This document shows positions 40,551-51,966 of a stretch of 64,000 bases of DNA, in pieces. The first letter of the stretch is position 1. Each line of letters opens with the position of its first letter. The notes beneath the pieces are model-generated. The model saw only the letters and a program-made list of their open reading frames with translations. It was not told the DNA's origin and made no database searches. The translations under genes were made by a program, and so were the position numbers. This stretch comes from Symsagittifera roscoffensis (Eukaryota > Xenacoelomorpha > Acoela > Convolutidae). The stretch spans positions 3,754,539 through 3,818,538 of the forward strand of contig NC_087070.1 in the NCBI RefSeq assembly GCF_963678635.1, read 5' to 3'.

Positions 40551-41464
40551 TGTGACATTCGACCAAAATGATCTGAGATGCAGTTCATCAACGAAATTTT
40601 TATTTGGAGCAGTTCAGTGGAAAAATTAGCTGTCTTGAACGGTTAGCAGCGTTAATAGTTCAATTGAAGGTATTCGAAGGGGTCAATTTGGATTGACGGA
40701 AATATTTTTTGATTTTAGATTTCGGCGTGCTTGAAACGTAACAATTTTGTTTTTCGCGACCACTGAAAATGCGCTAAATTCAGAACAACGGTTTTTGTTG
40801 ATATAATACACACGTGCAGTTAACGAGAGAGCTACAAAAACTATCGTGGATATTAATAGAAGAGCACTTCGAGTTGTAACGATTTTACAGCTAAAATCGT
40901 TACGGAGCTAATCGCGAGAATCGGTAAAGCTATTGGGAGGAGTTTGCTACCCTTCCTGGTAGACAACAAGACGGCTCTTCGTCCCGATTCGAGAATCGGA
41001 AGGGTCTTGGGGAAAGACTATGAACTGATCTTTAACAACTTCTCGCTTCCCGGAATGGCCTGAATTGAATTTATTTCAACATCAGATTCAGTTTCGGATA
41101 AGGAGAAGCTAGGAGATAAGATAAAGGATTGATCCATCTCCGATGGATATGATGATTTTTATCTACTGAACAGAAACAATAGTAACATAATAATTAAGTT
41201 GTAGCCCCGTTTTTAGGAGTGACCTTGTGGTCTGGGGATACTGATACCCAGCCATGAGCTCACTATTTTTGCATGTAGCCAAGATAATTTGCGCGATAGC
41301 CTCAAATTGTATTGACTTTGTCGACCCCATTTTATTGGTCCCCATTTTGAACTGGTTTTTGTAGAGACGGTTAAAAGCATGTGAAGCTGTGTTTAGACTC
41401 TAACCAGTTGTTTTAGAATCTAGCTTTGTTTTCCGTCGGTATGTACTTTCGGGCGATTATTACA
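40551..41464 (+). repeat. 5' LTR of a related element, plus strand
   Basis: A 914-bp LTR beginning TGTGACATTC and ending ATTATTACA is the reverse complement of the solo LTR type at 34051, with moderate divergence. A primer-binding site follows it, so it is a 5' LTR of a relative of the giant element. No gag or pol follows; the element is truncated within its leader. Confidence 0.82.
40876..40903. other. LTR hairpin (12-bp perfect stem)
   Basis: GTAACGATTTTA pairs with TAAAATCGTTAC around CAGC. It is at the place of the 13-bp hairpin of the solo LTR, but the paired bases differ in both arms together. Confidence 0.75.
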
Positions 41465-41482
41465 TATACTATTATTCTTTTT

Positions 41483-41497
41483 TGGCGCTCCTGGGTG
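41483..41497 (+). promoter_or_regulatory. Primer-binding site of the related element
   Basis: TGGCGCTCCTGGGTG lies 18 nt after the LTR and is identical to the first 15 bases of the giant element's site. The following CATCATGATC is also shared with the giant element's leader. Confidence 0.7.
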
Positions 41498-41837
41498 TTT
41501 TTCTTTTAACATCATGATCGGTAGACCCGTCATTGAAGCACTCCGCGCCGAGCGGATACTCTAAATAAGGCGCTTAACTGAGGGCCAAAAGGGTGGTTCG
41601 GAACGCGAGAGCCTTCCGGTTTCCCCGAAATAGCTTTTTTCATATTTAACACCAAAATTTCACGTATTGTGAAGGGTGTGGGTGATCGATCGTGCCGTCG
41701 TTCCCTGAGCGGTATATGACAAAAAAAAAGATTTTGAAGAAATTTAAAAAACAAAAAAAGAACAAAGATAAAAAAATAACAAAAACAAAGATTAACAGAG
41801 CTGCAATCAGCAAGAATTCCGTATGGCGGTCCCCGCA
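41498..41837 (+). other. Leader remnant of the related element
   Basis: Non-coding sequence after the primer site, with a GGTTCGGAACGCGAGAGCCT stretch that recurs in altered form near 42450 and 46835. No gene is supported. Confidence 0.55.
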
Positions 41838-42269
41838 GTTTTTATGCCCGGTGAAATTTGTCAGAGCGGCTATCAACATGAATACCTCTGGGTCATCCTG
41901 GGAGTAAAATTTTCCGGTAGTCTACAATAGTGACTGGCACCACGTAGACCTCAGCTAAAACCATCATTTCGTCAAAGTTGTCCATTCTGATTCAGTTTGA
42001 TTGAACGATTTGAATAAATTGATTCGTAACAGGTTCAAAATTGGAGATTTAATAGTAAAGGTTGAATAAGGCACTTTCACAATGTTCTCGGCGATAGGAA
42101 AGTGTTAGGGAAACTTGAAATCAGGAAGCAAGTCGGAAATAGGCCGTTTAGTAGACCCCTCCCAGAAAAGGAAATTTTTAAGTAGGCAGCCTAGCTCCAA
42201 ACCGAAGTGAGAACGAACCCTTCCTAATTAAATGATTTTTGTATGCTTTACACTATTGACCACTCGAAA

Positions 42270-42445
42270 GGGTCATAAATTTGCCGAATCGGAAGAGTCC
42301 CAATCCGGATTGGTCCCGTTTTTTGCCAATCCGCAAGGGTCATTTTGACAATTCGGAGGGGTCCCAATCCGGAGGGGTCCGGTTTTTGTCAATCCGAAAG
42401 TGTCACATTTAGCCAATCGGGAGGGGTCACAATTCGGAAGGATAG
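42270..42445 (+). repeat. GGAGGGGTC short repeats
   Basis: Variants of CCAATCCGGAGGGGTC, about 20-25 bp apart. They resemble the CGGAGGGT array in the giant element's leader. The second copy is at 46640-46845. Confidence 0.65.
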
Positions 42446-43169
42446 TTCGGAACGCGGATGCCTTCCGGATTCCCCGATTTAGCTTTTTAACATCGTTAAG
42501 ACCGAAAACTCACGTATTGTGTAGGTTGGGGGGGGGATGGATGGCCCGTCCTATCGTTTCTTGAGCGTTATAAAACCAAAAACACTAAAACATACACTGA
42601 TAATCAAACAAAAAGTATTATAGTACCTAGAGAAAAAGACAAAATTTTAAAAGTATCCGGAAACCAAAAACAGTAGAAAAAATTATTTAAAATCAGTAGA
42701 AATCATTCCCCCCAGACCAAATGTGATTGATCCGAACCTCCCGTTTGTTTTTGTTAGATATATTATTTTTAGAGTCAATTATATGAAGCCAGATCATTAC
42801 GTTCAAAACTGTGGCCTTATTCTAGTGCCTGTACTGTAGGATTGTTTGAGCACGTTAATAATAGTTTGCGCTCAATCCGGTGGGGTCAAGGAATTAGAGT
42901 AGAAAACTGATCTGTCAAGTAGTGTAAGGAGCAGTTGGAAGGGTCTCAAGGAAAACAACAATCGAATCTTGGGTATCATTAACAAAATTGTATCCCTTTT
43001 GGTTCAGAAAGTATGATATCAGTCTGTGGGTTAGAAATAGAACAAATCAAAAAATTCTGATCGAAATTTCAAAATTTGAATCGAGCATCGAAAAAACAAT
43101 ATAAACCAGACAAGAAATCTCATTTATCTCAGTTTGGTGTCAAGTGTGTATGTTAGTTATGTTAGAATA

Positions 43170-43490
43170 AATCAATTAAATTGGTTGATTGGTAAGTTTC
43201 ATAAACATAGTTTGGTTCTGATCTACAAAGTATTTTAAAATCTGTGAATACTTCATCTGATTGGTTATTACCACAAACACTACCTGTGAAGAAATCCTTG
43301 ATATCTACAAATGATATCAAAATTAGTGAAAAATCCATGAGAAGTAGAACTCAGTTTTGATTGGTTGACATTAAATTTATTAAATCTTCCATGACCATTG
43401 AAAGTCGATTCTGATTGGTTAATATCAGAAAAGATAAAAATTTCCTGATAACTAATGCTCAATTCTGATTGGTTGATAGCCAAACATTTG
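43170..43490 (+). promoter_or_regulatory. Cluster of inverted CCAAT (Y-box-like) motifs
   Basis: Five GATTGGT(T) motifs occur in 320 bp, at about 43182, 43258, 43359, 43412 and 43469; three are preceded by TCT or TTCT, giving CTGATTGGTT, a match to the NF-Y consensus. They end 200 bp before the zinc-finger ORF, so they could be its promoter. The second copy of the block is at 47564-47880. Confidence 0.5.
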
Positions 43491-43691
43491 AAAACTCCAT
43501 GGTTAGATTGAAAAAATTTTTTTTCAGCTAGGCTAAATAGCAAATCCATACTGATTTTCTTTCACGTTAAAACAATTGGTTAAAAAATTTCCTTTTTTTA
43601 TTCATTTTTCTTCATTTTTTGAGGCTATTCAACTTTTCTTTTCTAAAAAATTGGGAATTTCTAATTTTCCCATTTTTTTCTATTTTTTGAG

Positions 43692-43940
43692 ATGCCGTCA
43701 CTGAATAGAAACAAAAGAGTTGCATGTCTTGAATGTGGCAGAAAATACACAAGCTTACACGCATCAAGACATCGAAAGCACTGTGGCGTTTTAAAGTGTT
43801 CCAATTGTAACTCTTATACATATAGCAGCGAGGAACTTACTAATCATATCAAAAAGAAGCATTGTCAACATAATGTTAAATTATGTGCTCAGCAGTCCCA
43901 AAAAACAATCCAAGAGAAGGCAGAAGTGATAAATTTTTAA
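43692..43940 (+). CDS. Small C2H2-type zinc-finger protein or exon
   Basis: The 82-codon ATG frame encodes two zinc-finger-like units: CLECGRKYTSLHASRHRKHC (last ligand Cys) and CSNCNSYTYSSEELTNHIKKKHC (C-x2-C-x12-H-x4-H). A basic tail follows. Such fingers bind nucleic acid. C2H2 fingers are common at the N-terminus of LINEs with a restriction-like endonuclease, and decayed RT and endonuclease of that kind lie downstream in the same repeat block, so it may be their N-terminal part. A spliced host gene is the alternative. The copy at 48086 is broken by a one-base deletion. Confidence 0.55.
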   Translation: MPSLNRNKRVACLECGRKYTSLHASRHRKHCGVLKCSNCNSYTYSSEELTNHIKKKHCQHNVKLCAQQSQKTIQEKAEVINF

Positions 43941-44990
43941 TGAAAATATAGTAGAAAATATTTTGAGTAATAATTTTTTGTACTGAATCTGAAAAGTCTA
44001 TACATTAAATTTGAAAAACTTCTAGTAGAAAATTTACAATTTTTTCATTACTATTCTTGTTCTGTCATATTCAAAGGTTGTGATTGATGATAAAACCAGC
44101 AACAACCGAGTTCAAATTGTCGTGAAACTTTTAATGGAAGTCGATCCGAAAATCTTTAATCTACAGTAAAAACATCATTGGTTGCCAGCTTGCGGGGATT
44201 TTGTTGGGATAAACTTGTAGTTAAGATGAATCACATACGCTAATGAGTGCTTAAGTATTTTTTTGAAATACTACAAAAAACTGGATATTTATAAAACATC
44301 GATTAATTGAAAGGTTTTGCCTAGTGACCATTTTAAAGTTTTTCCTTGCTTATTACTTGTTAAAGTAATCATAGAGTAGTTCGGAGCAGATATTGGGGAT
44401 TGATTCACTAAGAATAATAGTTTTTTCTGCAATTTTCTTTGATTCAGGAAAAAATTGATAACTGTCCTGGAAAATATATGTTTTTCTAACATTTGAAATC
44501 TTCAAGATAACAATATACATCATTCTCAACCAAAAATTTACTTCAAAATAGAAATTCAGAGTTGAAACAGCAACATAGAGCTATAGGTCGAGAAAATAGT
44601 TTGAATTTTTTTTAAAAAAGATTTATGGTATTAATTCTGCTTTGGATTAATGAACGTTCGTTGAAATGATACATTTTTCCCTCTAAAACTCAATTTTCAA
44701 ATAAAATTTTGTTCGAACTGGATTAAGTTAAAAGATCGTAGATGAAGCAGAAACTGAGAAAAAATCAAATCGAGATAGAAACTCAATTTAATTCGTGAGG
44801 ATTTTAGAGATTTTTTTATTAAAATTTAGCTTATTTATTACATCTTGAGAAAAAATCCAACATAAAAGTGTAATGTTTAGAAAATTTTTTTATCATTGAT
44901 ATACCAGCTCAACTTATATGAAAATTCAGATTTTTGAAAATGTTTTCTTTTGAAATAAACTCAACTCCAACATCAACTGGAAGATGATAA

Positions 44991-45173
44991 ATGAAGCATA
45001 AATCAAAAATTTGCTTTCAAGATCTACATTTCATTCTTTTGGATAGAAAATTTGATGTAGAAAGATTTTTAGAGATAATAGTATGGAGCCTGCTGAATAA
45101 TTCTAAGCAAACTAATATTTTTGCAGATCCAGATGTAGGATTTCTTAATTCTTTGAAGAAAAATTTCAATTAG
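44991..45173 (+). CDS. Hypothetical 60-codon ORF, copy 1
   Basis: An ATG frame with a protein-like composition (CFQDLHFILLDRKFDVERFL). It is identical in the second copy at 49384, but the surrounding DNA is almost identical too, so this is weak evidence of constraint. I recognise no domain. It could be an exon. Confidence 0.25.
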   Translation: MKHKSKICFQDLHFILLDRKFDVERFLEIIVWSLLNNSKQTNIFADPDVGFLNSLKKNFN

Positions 45174-45876
45174 ACACACAGTAAAAATTCAGTTCTGTTT
45201 AGCTTCAATTTTTTTTTCAATTAGAAAATTACGTTGAATTATAGATTTTTTTTGCTAAATAAATTTCGCAAAAATTATTAAATTGTTACAGTTTGCACCT
45301 TGACTTCTTTTTTTAATCGATGTTTTCGAGAACAGATCTTATAGATGTTATAATTATTGCAGAAATATGGAACTAAGTTCCCTTGCGTATTTCTACTTCC
45401 GGAGGTTTTGTAGATTTTAAACAATAGAGCTGCTCTTAATTTATTCTAAGAAATCAACGTAAAAATACACCTTTATATTCTCAAACTATACATTTGCTTT
45501 CGAATGCTTAAAATAGCACCATTTTTTTCTCACTTTGACATTTTTGAGAAAACTTCCGACAAAATTAAGAACAAAATGCGATTTACAAATTTTTTGCAAG
45601 AAAAATGAAAGTTAATGATTCCAAAAGTTGGGTTTTTGCTGAAATAGTTTGCTGTAGCAAGTAAGCAAGGGAACCTAAAGGAGAACATGTACAAATTACA
45701 TGAAAATAGTTAGACGTTATCAGTTCTAATTTTATCTCTGCCAACAAATTGTACGTTGAATTAATACTATTTTCTCCTAAGTTCCTCAGTTCTGACTAAA
45801 ATTTTTTGCAAAGTGAGTTCAAGAACGAAAACATGCAATAAGCAGAAAGCAAGAAGAAGCTTAAGACATAGAAAAT

Positions 45877-46210
45877 CAACTGATATAAACCTACTGATAT
45901 AAACAGGTCCAACTTTTTCAGAATAAGTTTGGATTGTAATTGTTGAATATCTGACCGTTTAAAAATCTAAGATTGAAATCGTCGAATCAGCAGCTTAGAT
46001 TTGAAATTGAACTCCGCCTATGTTCAAAATTTTGTGAAAAACATTGATGCGTTTGCTGAAAATATGTAACTAAAGATGGATGGCTTGGTCTATTTTTTTA
46101 TCAAAAAGACCGTGAGATTATCTAGGCGTTCAAGTTTGAATGCCCTCTTAAAGCAAAGTGTCGCCTCCACTGACATTTTGACTGTTTTAGAGCCACGACA
46201 CCTCCACAGG
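45877..46210 (+). repeat. Repeat unit B, copy 1 (truncated endonuclease region)
   Basis: Nearly identical to 56621-56954. Its last 135 bases encode the beginning of the restriction-like endonuclease region (RRSSLNALLKQS, then LEPRHLHR) and are cut off at 46210 by the start of unit A copy 2. Confidence 0.8.
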
Positions 46211-48085
46211 TCGCTTTTTATGCCCGGTGAAATTTGTCAGAGCGGCTATCAACATGAATACCTCTGGGTCATCCTGGGAGTATTTTTTTCCAGTAGTCTA
46301 CAATAGTGACTGGCACCACGTAGACCTCAGCTAAAACCATCATTTCGTCAAAGTTGTCCATTCTGATTCAGTTTGATTGAACGATTTCAATAAATTGATT
46401 CGTAACAGGTTCAAAATTGGAGATTTAATAGTAAAAATTGAATAAGGCACTTTCACGTTGTTCTCGGCGATAGGAAAGTGTTAGGGAAACTTGAAATCAG
46501 GAAGCAAGTCGGAAATAGGCCGTTTAGTACACCCCTCTCAGAAAAGGAAATTTTTAAGTAGGCAGCCTAGCTCCAAACCAAAGTGAGAACGAACCCTTCT
46601 CAATTAAATGATTTTTGAATGCTTTACACTATTGACCACTCGAAAGGGTCATAATTTTGCCGAATCGGAAGGGTCCCAATCCGGATTGGTCCCAATCCGG
46701 ATTGGTCCCGTTTTTTGCCAATCCGCAAGGGTCATTTTGACAATTCGGAGGGGTCCCAATCCGGAGGGGTCCGGTTTTTGTCAATCCGAAAGTGTCACAT
46801 TTAGCCAATCCGGAGGGGTCACAATTCGGAAGGATAGTTCGGAACGCCGACGCCTTCCGGATTCCCCGATTTAGCTTTTTAACATCGTTAAGACCGAAAA
46901 CTCACGTATTGTGTAGGTTGGGGGGGGGGATGGATGGCCCGTCCTATCGTTTCTTGAGCGTTATAAAACCAAAAACACTAAAACATACACTGATAATCAA
47001 ACAAAAAGTATTATAGTACCAGAGAAAAAGACAAAATTTTAAAGTAACCGGAAACCAAAAACAGTAGAAAAAAATATTTAAAATCAGTAGAAATCATTCC
47101 CCCCAGACCAAATGTGATTGATCCGACCCTCCCGTTTGTTTTTGTTAGATATATTATTTTTAGAGTCAATTATATGAAGCCAGATCATTACGTTCAAAAC
47201 TGTGGCCTTATTCTGGTGCCTGTACTGTAGGGTTGTTTGAGCACGTTAATAATAATTTGCGCTCAATCCGGTGGGGTCAAGGAATTAGAGTAGAAAACTG
47301 ATCTGTCAAGCAGTGTAAGGAGCAGTTAGAAGGGTCTCAAGGAAAACAACAATCGAATCTTGGGTATCATTAACAAAAAGGTATCCCTTTTGGTTTAGAA
47401 AGTACGATATCAGTCTGTGGGTTAGAAATAGAACAAATCTAAAAAATTTTGATCGAAATTTCAAAATTTGAATCGAGCATCGAAAAAACAATATAAACCA
47501 GACAAGAAATATCATTTATCTCAGTTTGGTGTCAAGTGTGTATGTTAGTTATGTTAGAATAAATCAATTAAATTGGTTGATTGGTAAGTTTCATAAACAT
47601 TGTTTGGTTCTGATCTACAAAGTATTTTAAAATCTGTGAATACTTCATCTGATTGGTTATTACCACAAACACTACCTGTGAAGAAATCCTTGATATCTAC
47701 AAATGATATCAAAATTAGTGAAAAATCCATGAGAAGTAGAACTCAGTTTTGATTGGTTGACCTTAAATTTATTAAATCTTCCATGACCATTGAAAGTCGA
47801 TTCTGATTGGTTAATATCAGAAAAGATAAAAATTTCCTGATAACTAATGCTCGATTCTGATTGGTTGATAGCCAAACATTTGAAAACTCCATGGTTAGAT
47901 TGAAAAAATTTTATTTCAGCTAGGCTAAATAGCAAATCCATTCTGATTTTCTTTCACGTTAAAAACAATTGGTTAAGAAATTTCCTTTTTTTATTCGTTT
48001 TTCTTCATTTTTTGAGGCTATTCAACTTTTCTTTTCTAAAAAATTGGGACATTCTGATTTTCCCATTTTTTTTCTACTTATTGAG

Positions 48086-48333
48086 ATGCCGTCACTGAAT
48101 AGAAACGAAAGAGTTGCATGTCTTGAATGTGGCAGAAATACACTCGCTTACACGCATCAAGACATCGAAAGCACTGTGGCGTTTTAAAGTGTTCCAATTG
48201 TAACTTTTATACATATAGCAGCGAGGAACTTACTAATCATATCAAAAAGAAGCATTGTCAACATAATATTAAATTATGTGCTCAGCAGTCCCAAAAAACA
48301 ATCCAAGAGAAGGCAGAAGTGATAAATTTTTAA
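48086..48333 (+). pseudogene. Zinc-finger ORF, second copy, frameshifted
   Basis: It starts with the same ATG and CLECGR as 43692-43940, but one A is missing in the AAAA run after GGCAG at about 48135. The first frame ends at 48187, while the second finger remains readable in another register up to 48333. Confidence 0.75.
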
Positions 48334-49383
48334 TGAAAATATAGTAGAAAATATTTTGAGTAATAATTTTTTGTACTGAATCTGAAAAGTCTATACATTA
48401 AATTTGAAAAACTTCTAGTAGAAAATTTACAATTTTTTCATTACTATTCTTGTTCTGTCATATTCAAAGGTTCTGATTGATGATAAAACCAGCCACAACC
48501 GAGTTCAAATTGTCGTGAAACTTTTAATGGAAGTCGATCCGAAAATCTTTAATCTACAGTAAAAACATAATTGGTTGCCAGCTTGCGGGGATTTTGTTGC
48601 GATAAACTTATAGTTAAGATGAATCACATACGCTAATGCGTGCTTAAGTATTTTTTTGAAATACTATAAAAAACTGGATATTTATAAAACATCGATTAAT
48701 TGAAAGGTTTTGCCTAGTGACCATTTTAAAGTTTTTCCTTGCTTATTACTTGTTAAAGTAATCATAGAGTAGTTCGGAGCAGATATTGGGGATTGATTCA
48801 CTAAGAACTATAGTTTTTTTTGCAATTTTCTTTGATTCAGGAAAAAATTGATAACTGTCCTGGAAAATATATGTTTTTCTAACATTTGAAATCTTCAAGA
48901 TAACAATATACATCATTCTCAACCAAAAATTTACCTCAAAATAGAAATTCAGAGTTGAAACAGCAACATAGAGCTATAGGTCGAGAAAATAGTTTGAATT
49001 TTTTTAAAAAAAGATTTATGGTATTAATTCTGCTTTGGATTAATGAACGTTCGTTGAAATGATACATTTTTCCCTCTAAAACTCAATTTTCAAATAAAAT
49101 TTTGTTCGAACTGGATTAAGTTAAAAGATTGTAGATGAAGCAGAAACTGAGAAAAAATCGAATCGAGATAGAAACTCAATTTAATTCGTGAGGATTTTAG
49201 AGATTTGTTTATTAAAATTTAGCTTATTTATTACATCTTGAGAAAAAATCCAACATAAAAGTGTAATGTTTAGAAAATTTTTTTATCATTGATATACCAG
49301 CTTAACTTATATGAAAATTCAGATTTTTGAAAATGTTTTCTTTTGAAATAAACTCAACTCCAACATCAACTGGAAGATGATAA

Positions 49384-49566
49384 ATGAAGCATAAATCAAA
49401 AATTTGCTTTCAAGATCTACATTTCATTCTTTTGGATAGAAAATTTGATGTAGAAAGATTTTTAGAGATAATAGTATGGAGCCTGCTGAATAATTCTAAG
49501 CAAACTAATATTTTTGCAGATCCAGATGTAGGATTTCTTAATTCTTTGAAGAAAAATTTCAATTAG
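49384..49566 (+). CDS. Hypothetical 60-codon ORF, copy 2
   Basis: Identical in protein sequence to 44991-45173. Without a domain or independent evidence of expression it remains a weak call. Confidence 0.22.
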   Translation: MKHKSKICFQDLHFILLDRKFDVERFLEIIVWSLLNNSKQTNIFADPDVGFLNSLKKNFN

Positions 49567-50205
49567 ACACACAGTAAAAATTCAGTTCTGTTTAGCTTCA
49601 ATTTTTTTTTCAATTAGAAAATTACGTTGAATTATAGATTTTTTTTGCTAAATAAATTTCGCAAAAATTATTAAATTGTTACAGTTTGCACCTTGACTTC
49701 TTTTTTTTAATCGATGTTTTCGAGAACAAATCTTATAGATGTTATAATTATTGCAGAAATATGGAACTAAGTTCCCTTGCGTATTTCTACTTCCGGAGGT
49801 TTTGTAGATTTTAAACAATAGAGCTGCTCTTAATTTATTCTAAGAAATCAACGTAAAAATACACTTTTATATTCTCAAACTATACATTTGCTTTCGAATG
49901 CTTAAAATAGCACCATTTTTTTCTCACTTCGACATTTTTGAGAAAACTTCCGACAAAAATTAAGAACAAAATGCGATTTACAAATTTTTTGCAAGAAAAA
50001 TGAAATATAATGATTCCAAAAGTTGGGTTTTTGCTGAAATAGTTTGCTGTAGCAAGTAAACAAGGGAACCTAAAGGAGAACATGTACAAATTACATGAAA
50101 ATAAATAGACGTTATCAGTTCTAATTTTATCTCTGCCAACAAATTGTACGTTGAATTAATACTATTTTCTCCTAAGTTCCTCAGTTCTGACTAAAATTTT
50201 TTGCA

Positions 50206-51966
50206 AAGTGAGTGCAAGAGCGAAAACATGCAATAGGCAGAAAGCAAGAAAAAGCTTAAGACATAGAAAATCTCTACGGAAAAATCATGAAAACTATGTT
50301 GCAGAAAAAACAGAGAGACAATCATCAGTTTTGAAGAAGGTTTTATTGAATAAATTACAATCTAATATACTGTTAAGAGAAATATACCACATTTTTAGTC
50401 AATTTTAGCAAAAAATATTCAGTTTTTTCAATGATAAGAAACTTATATTTTTTAATCAATATACAAACGTCTCGAAATTCTAATTTTTGTACAAGTTTGG
50501 GTTATTCTTGAGAAAAAACTGAGGAGGAGCGGATCATGGAGTTTGATCTAGAAATTTCAATGAATATTGCTCTTATTGTTCAATTGAATTGAGATTCTTA
50601 GGTGAATTCTCCTTGAATTGAACATAAAACTAGTTAATTACACAAATGAAAGGTTAAAATTGGAAAACTTTGGTTAGATTTGATTAATTTTTACTCTCTC
50701 GAAAATTACGATAAATTCGATAAATTACCTTATTTTCCCGAGAAATCGGAAGTATCAAAATTGATTCGGCAAATATGAACTTTATATGTTCAGAGCATTA
50801 TATAAACCGCTTTTATGCTAAAATTAGGGTAAATTTTATCCTACTTTATTATTTTGAGAGAAAATTGTGGAAGAATCTATATTTCCATTCAAAGATTTGT
50901 ATCAGTGTCTCAACATGATGCCAATTGAAATACAATTTGAGCTTAATTTTAAACTCTAGACGTATTTATTTTTTATTCAATTAGATCAAAAGCAACAAAA
51001 AACTAGCTAAAACGGTGAGATTTCTGCAGTTCTTTCCAAAAACATTGAAACTTTTGCAATTTTTTCCAAAAACTTTCAAACTTGCAATTTTTTGCAAAAA
51101 TTGAAATTTTTGCATTTTTTCAAGCAATTTTTTTTTTCGAAGTTTCGTAGGTTTCAGCATAAATTCAGCTGGATTGAGAACTGTTTTAAAAAGTAAGATC
51201 ATCTCATAAAACAGTTTTAAATTCTAGTTATATCAAATGTTATCGTGTTTTGAATTTTTTTGAAAAAACTTTAAAATTTTTTGATAAAAAATCCAAATTT
51301 TTGCCCATCTTACTATTGACTTACCCTGATCCAAAAAAAACATAATACTTTCATTACACAATCTACACGTAATACCCACCAATTACATAACGCGTGCTGA
51401 GATTTTGCGAAAAAACTAGACATTTCCACACAAAATCCAAAAAATACCGTTTTTCTTACCATTTTCTTACCATCACACTGAAACCTTACCATTCTCTATC
51501 TTAATACATTGGTAAACATATTCCCTATCTTAATGAGTTCTTAATTCCCTACACTGAATCCTTACACATAGGGAAAACTATACAGTATTTTAAAACATGG
51601 TATGATCGAGCGCCAACAATTTTTCTGAAATTTACCATCTTAAACCTTACCATCTTAATTAGGAAACCTTACCATCTTAATAAGGAAACGTATTACCTAT
51701 CTTAATACAACGGAATACTTTTCCCTATCCTAATACATAGAGTGATGACCGGATACTCTATTCCCTATCTTAATACATTGCGAAATCTATACACTATACA
51801 TGAGAAAATCGGGCGCCGAAAAAAACTTACCATCTGAAGCTTACCATTTGAAACCTGGTATCTTAATTCATTGGGAAACCTATTCCCTATCTTAATACAT
51901 TGGGAAATCTCAAGCCTATGTTAATACATAGGGTGAATACCGGATAGTCTATAGCCTATGTTAATA
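50206..51966 (+). repeat. 1761-bp direct repeat, copy 1
   Basis: First of three head-to-tail copies. It begins AAGTGAGTGCAAGAGCG, holds a 66-codon basic ORF at its start, an AT-rich centre and, in its last 500 bp, many short TACCATCTTAA and CCCTATCTTAATACATTGGG sub-repeats. Confidence 0.93.
50208..50408 (+). CDS. Hypothetical basic 66-codon ORF (repeated three times)
   Basis: An Arg/Lys-rich frame (RQKARKSLRHRKSLRK) that recurs at 51969-52169 and 53730-53930 with one or two changes. In copy 1 of unit A its start is present but cut off at 45876. No domain is recognised. It could be an exon or a chance frame inside a satellite-like repeat. Confidence 0.25.
   Translation: MSARAKTCNRQKARKSLRHRKSLRKNHENYVAEKTERQSSVLKKVLLNKLQSNILLREIYHIFSQF

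Larger units (their letters stand above)
41838..45876 (+). repeat. Tandem repeat unit A, copy 1
   Basis: This segment is nearly identical to 46214-50272 at an offset of 4376-4394 bp. It contains leader-like GGAGGGGTC repeats (42270-42440), a cluster of GATTGGTT motifs, the intact zinc-finger ORF at 43692 and a 60-codon ORF at 44991. At 45876 it joins unit B, where copy 2 continues into the 1761-bp repeats. Confidence 0.88.
46214..50272 (+). repeat. Tandem repeat unit A, copy 2
   Basis: Second copy of 41838-45876. Its last 65 bases are also the first bases of the 1761-bp repeat that follows. The zinc-finger ORF here is frameshifted. Confidence 0.88.

Noticed and set aside
43280..43549. Minus-strand frame with periodic NQSE motifs
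   Set aside because: The periodicity is the translation of the repeated GATTGGTT DNA motif, which is the more economical reading.
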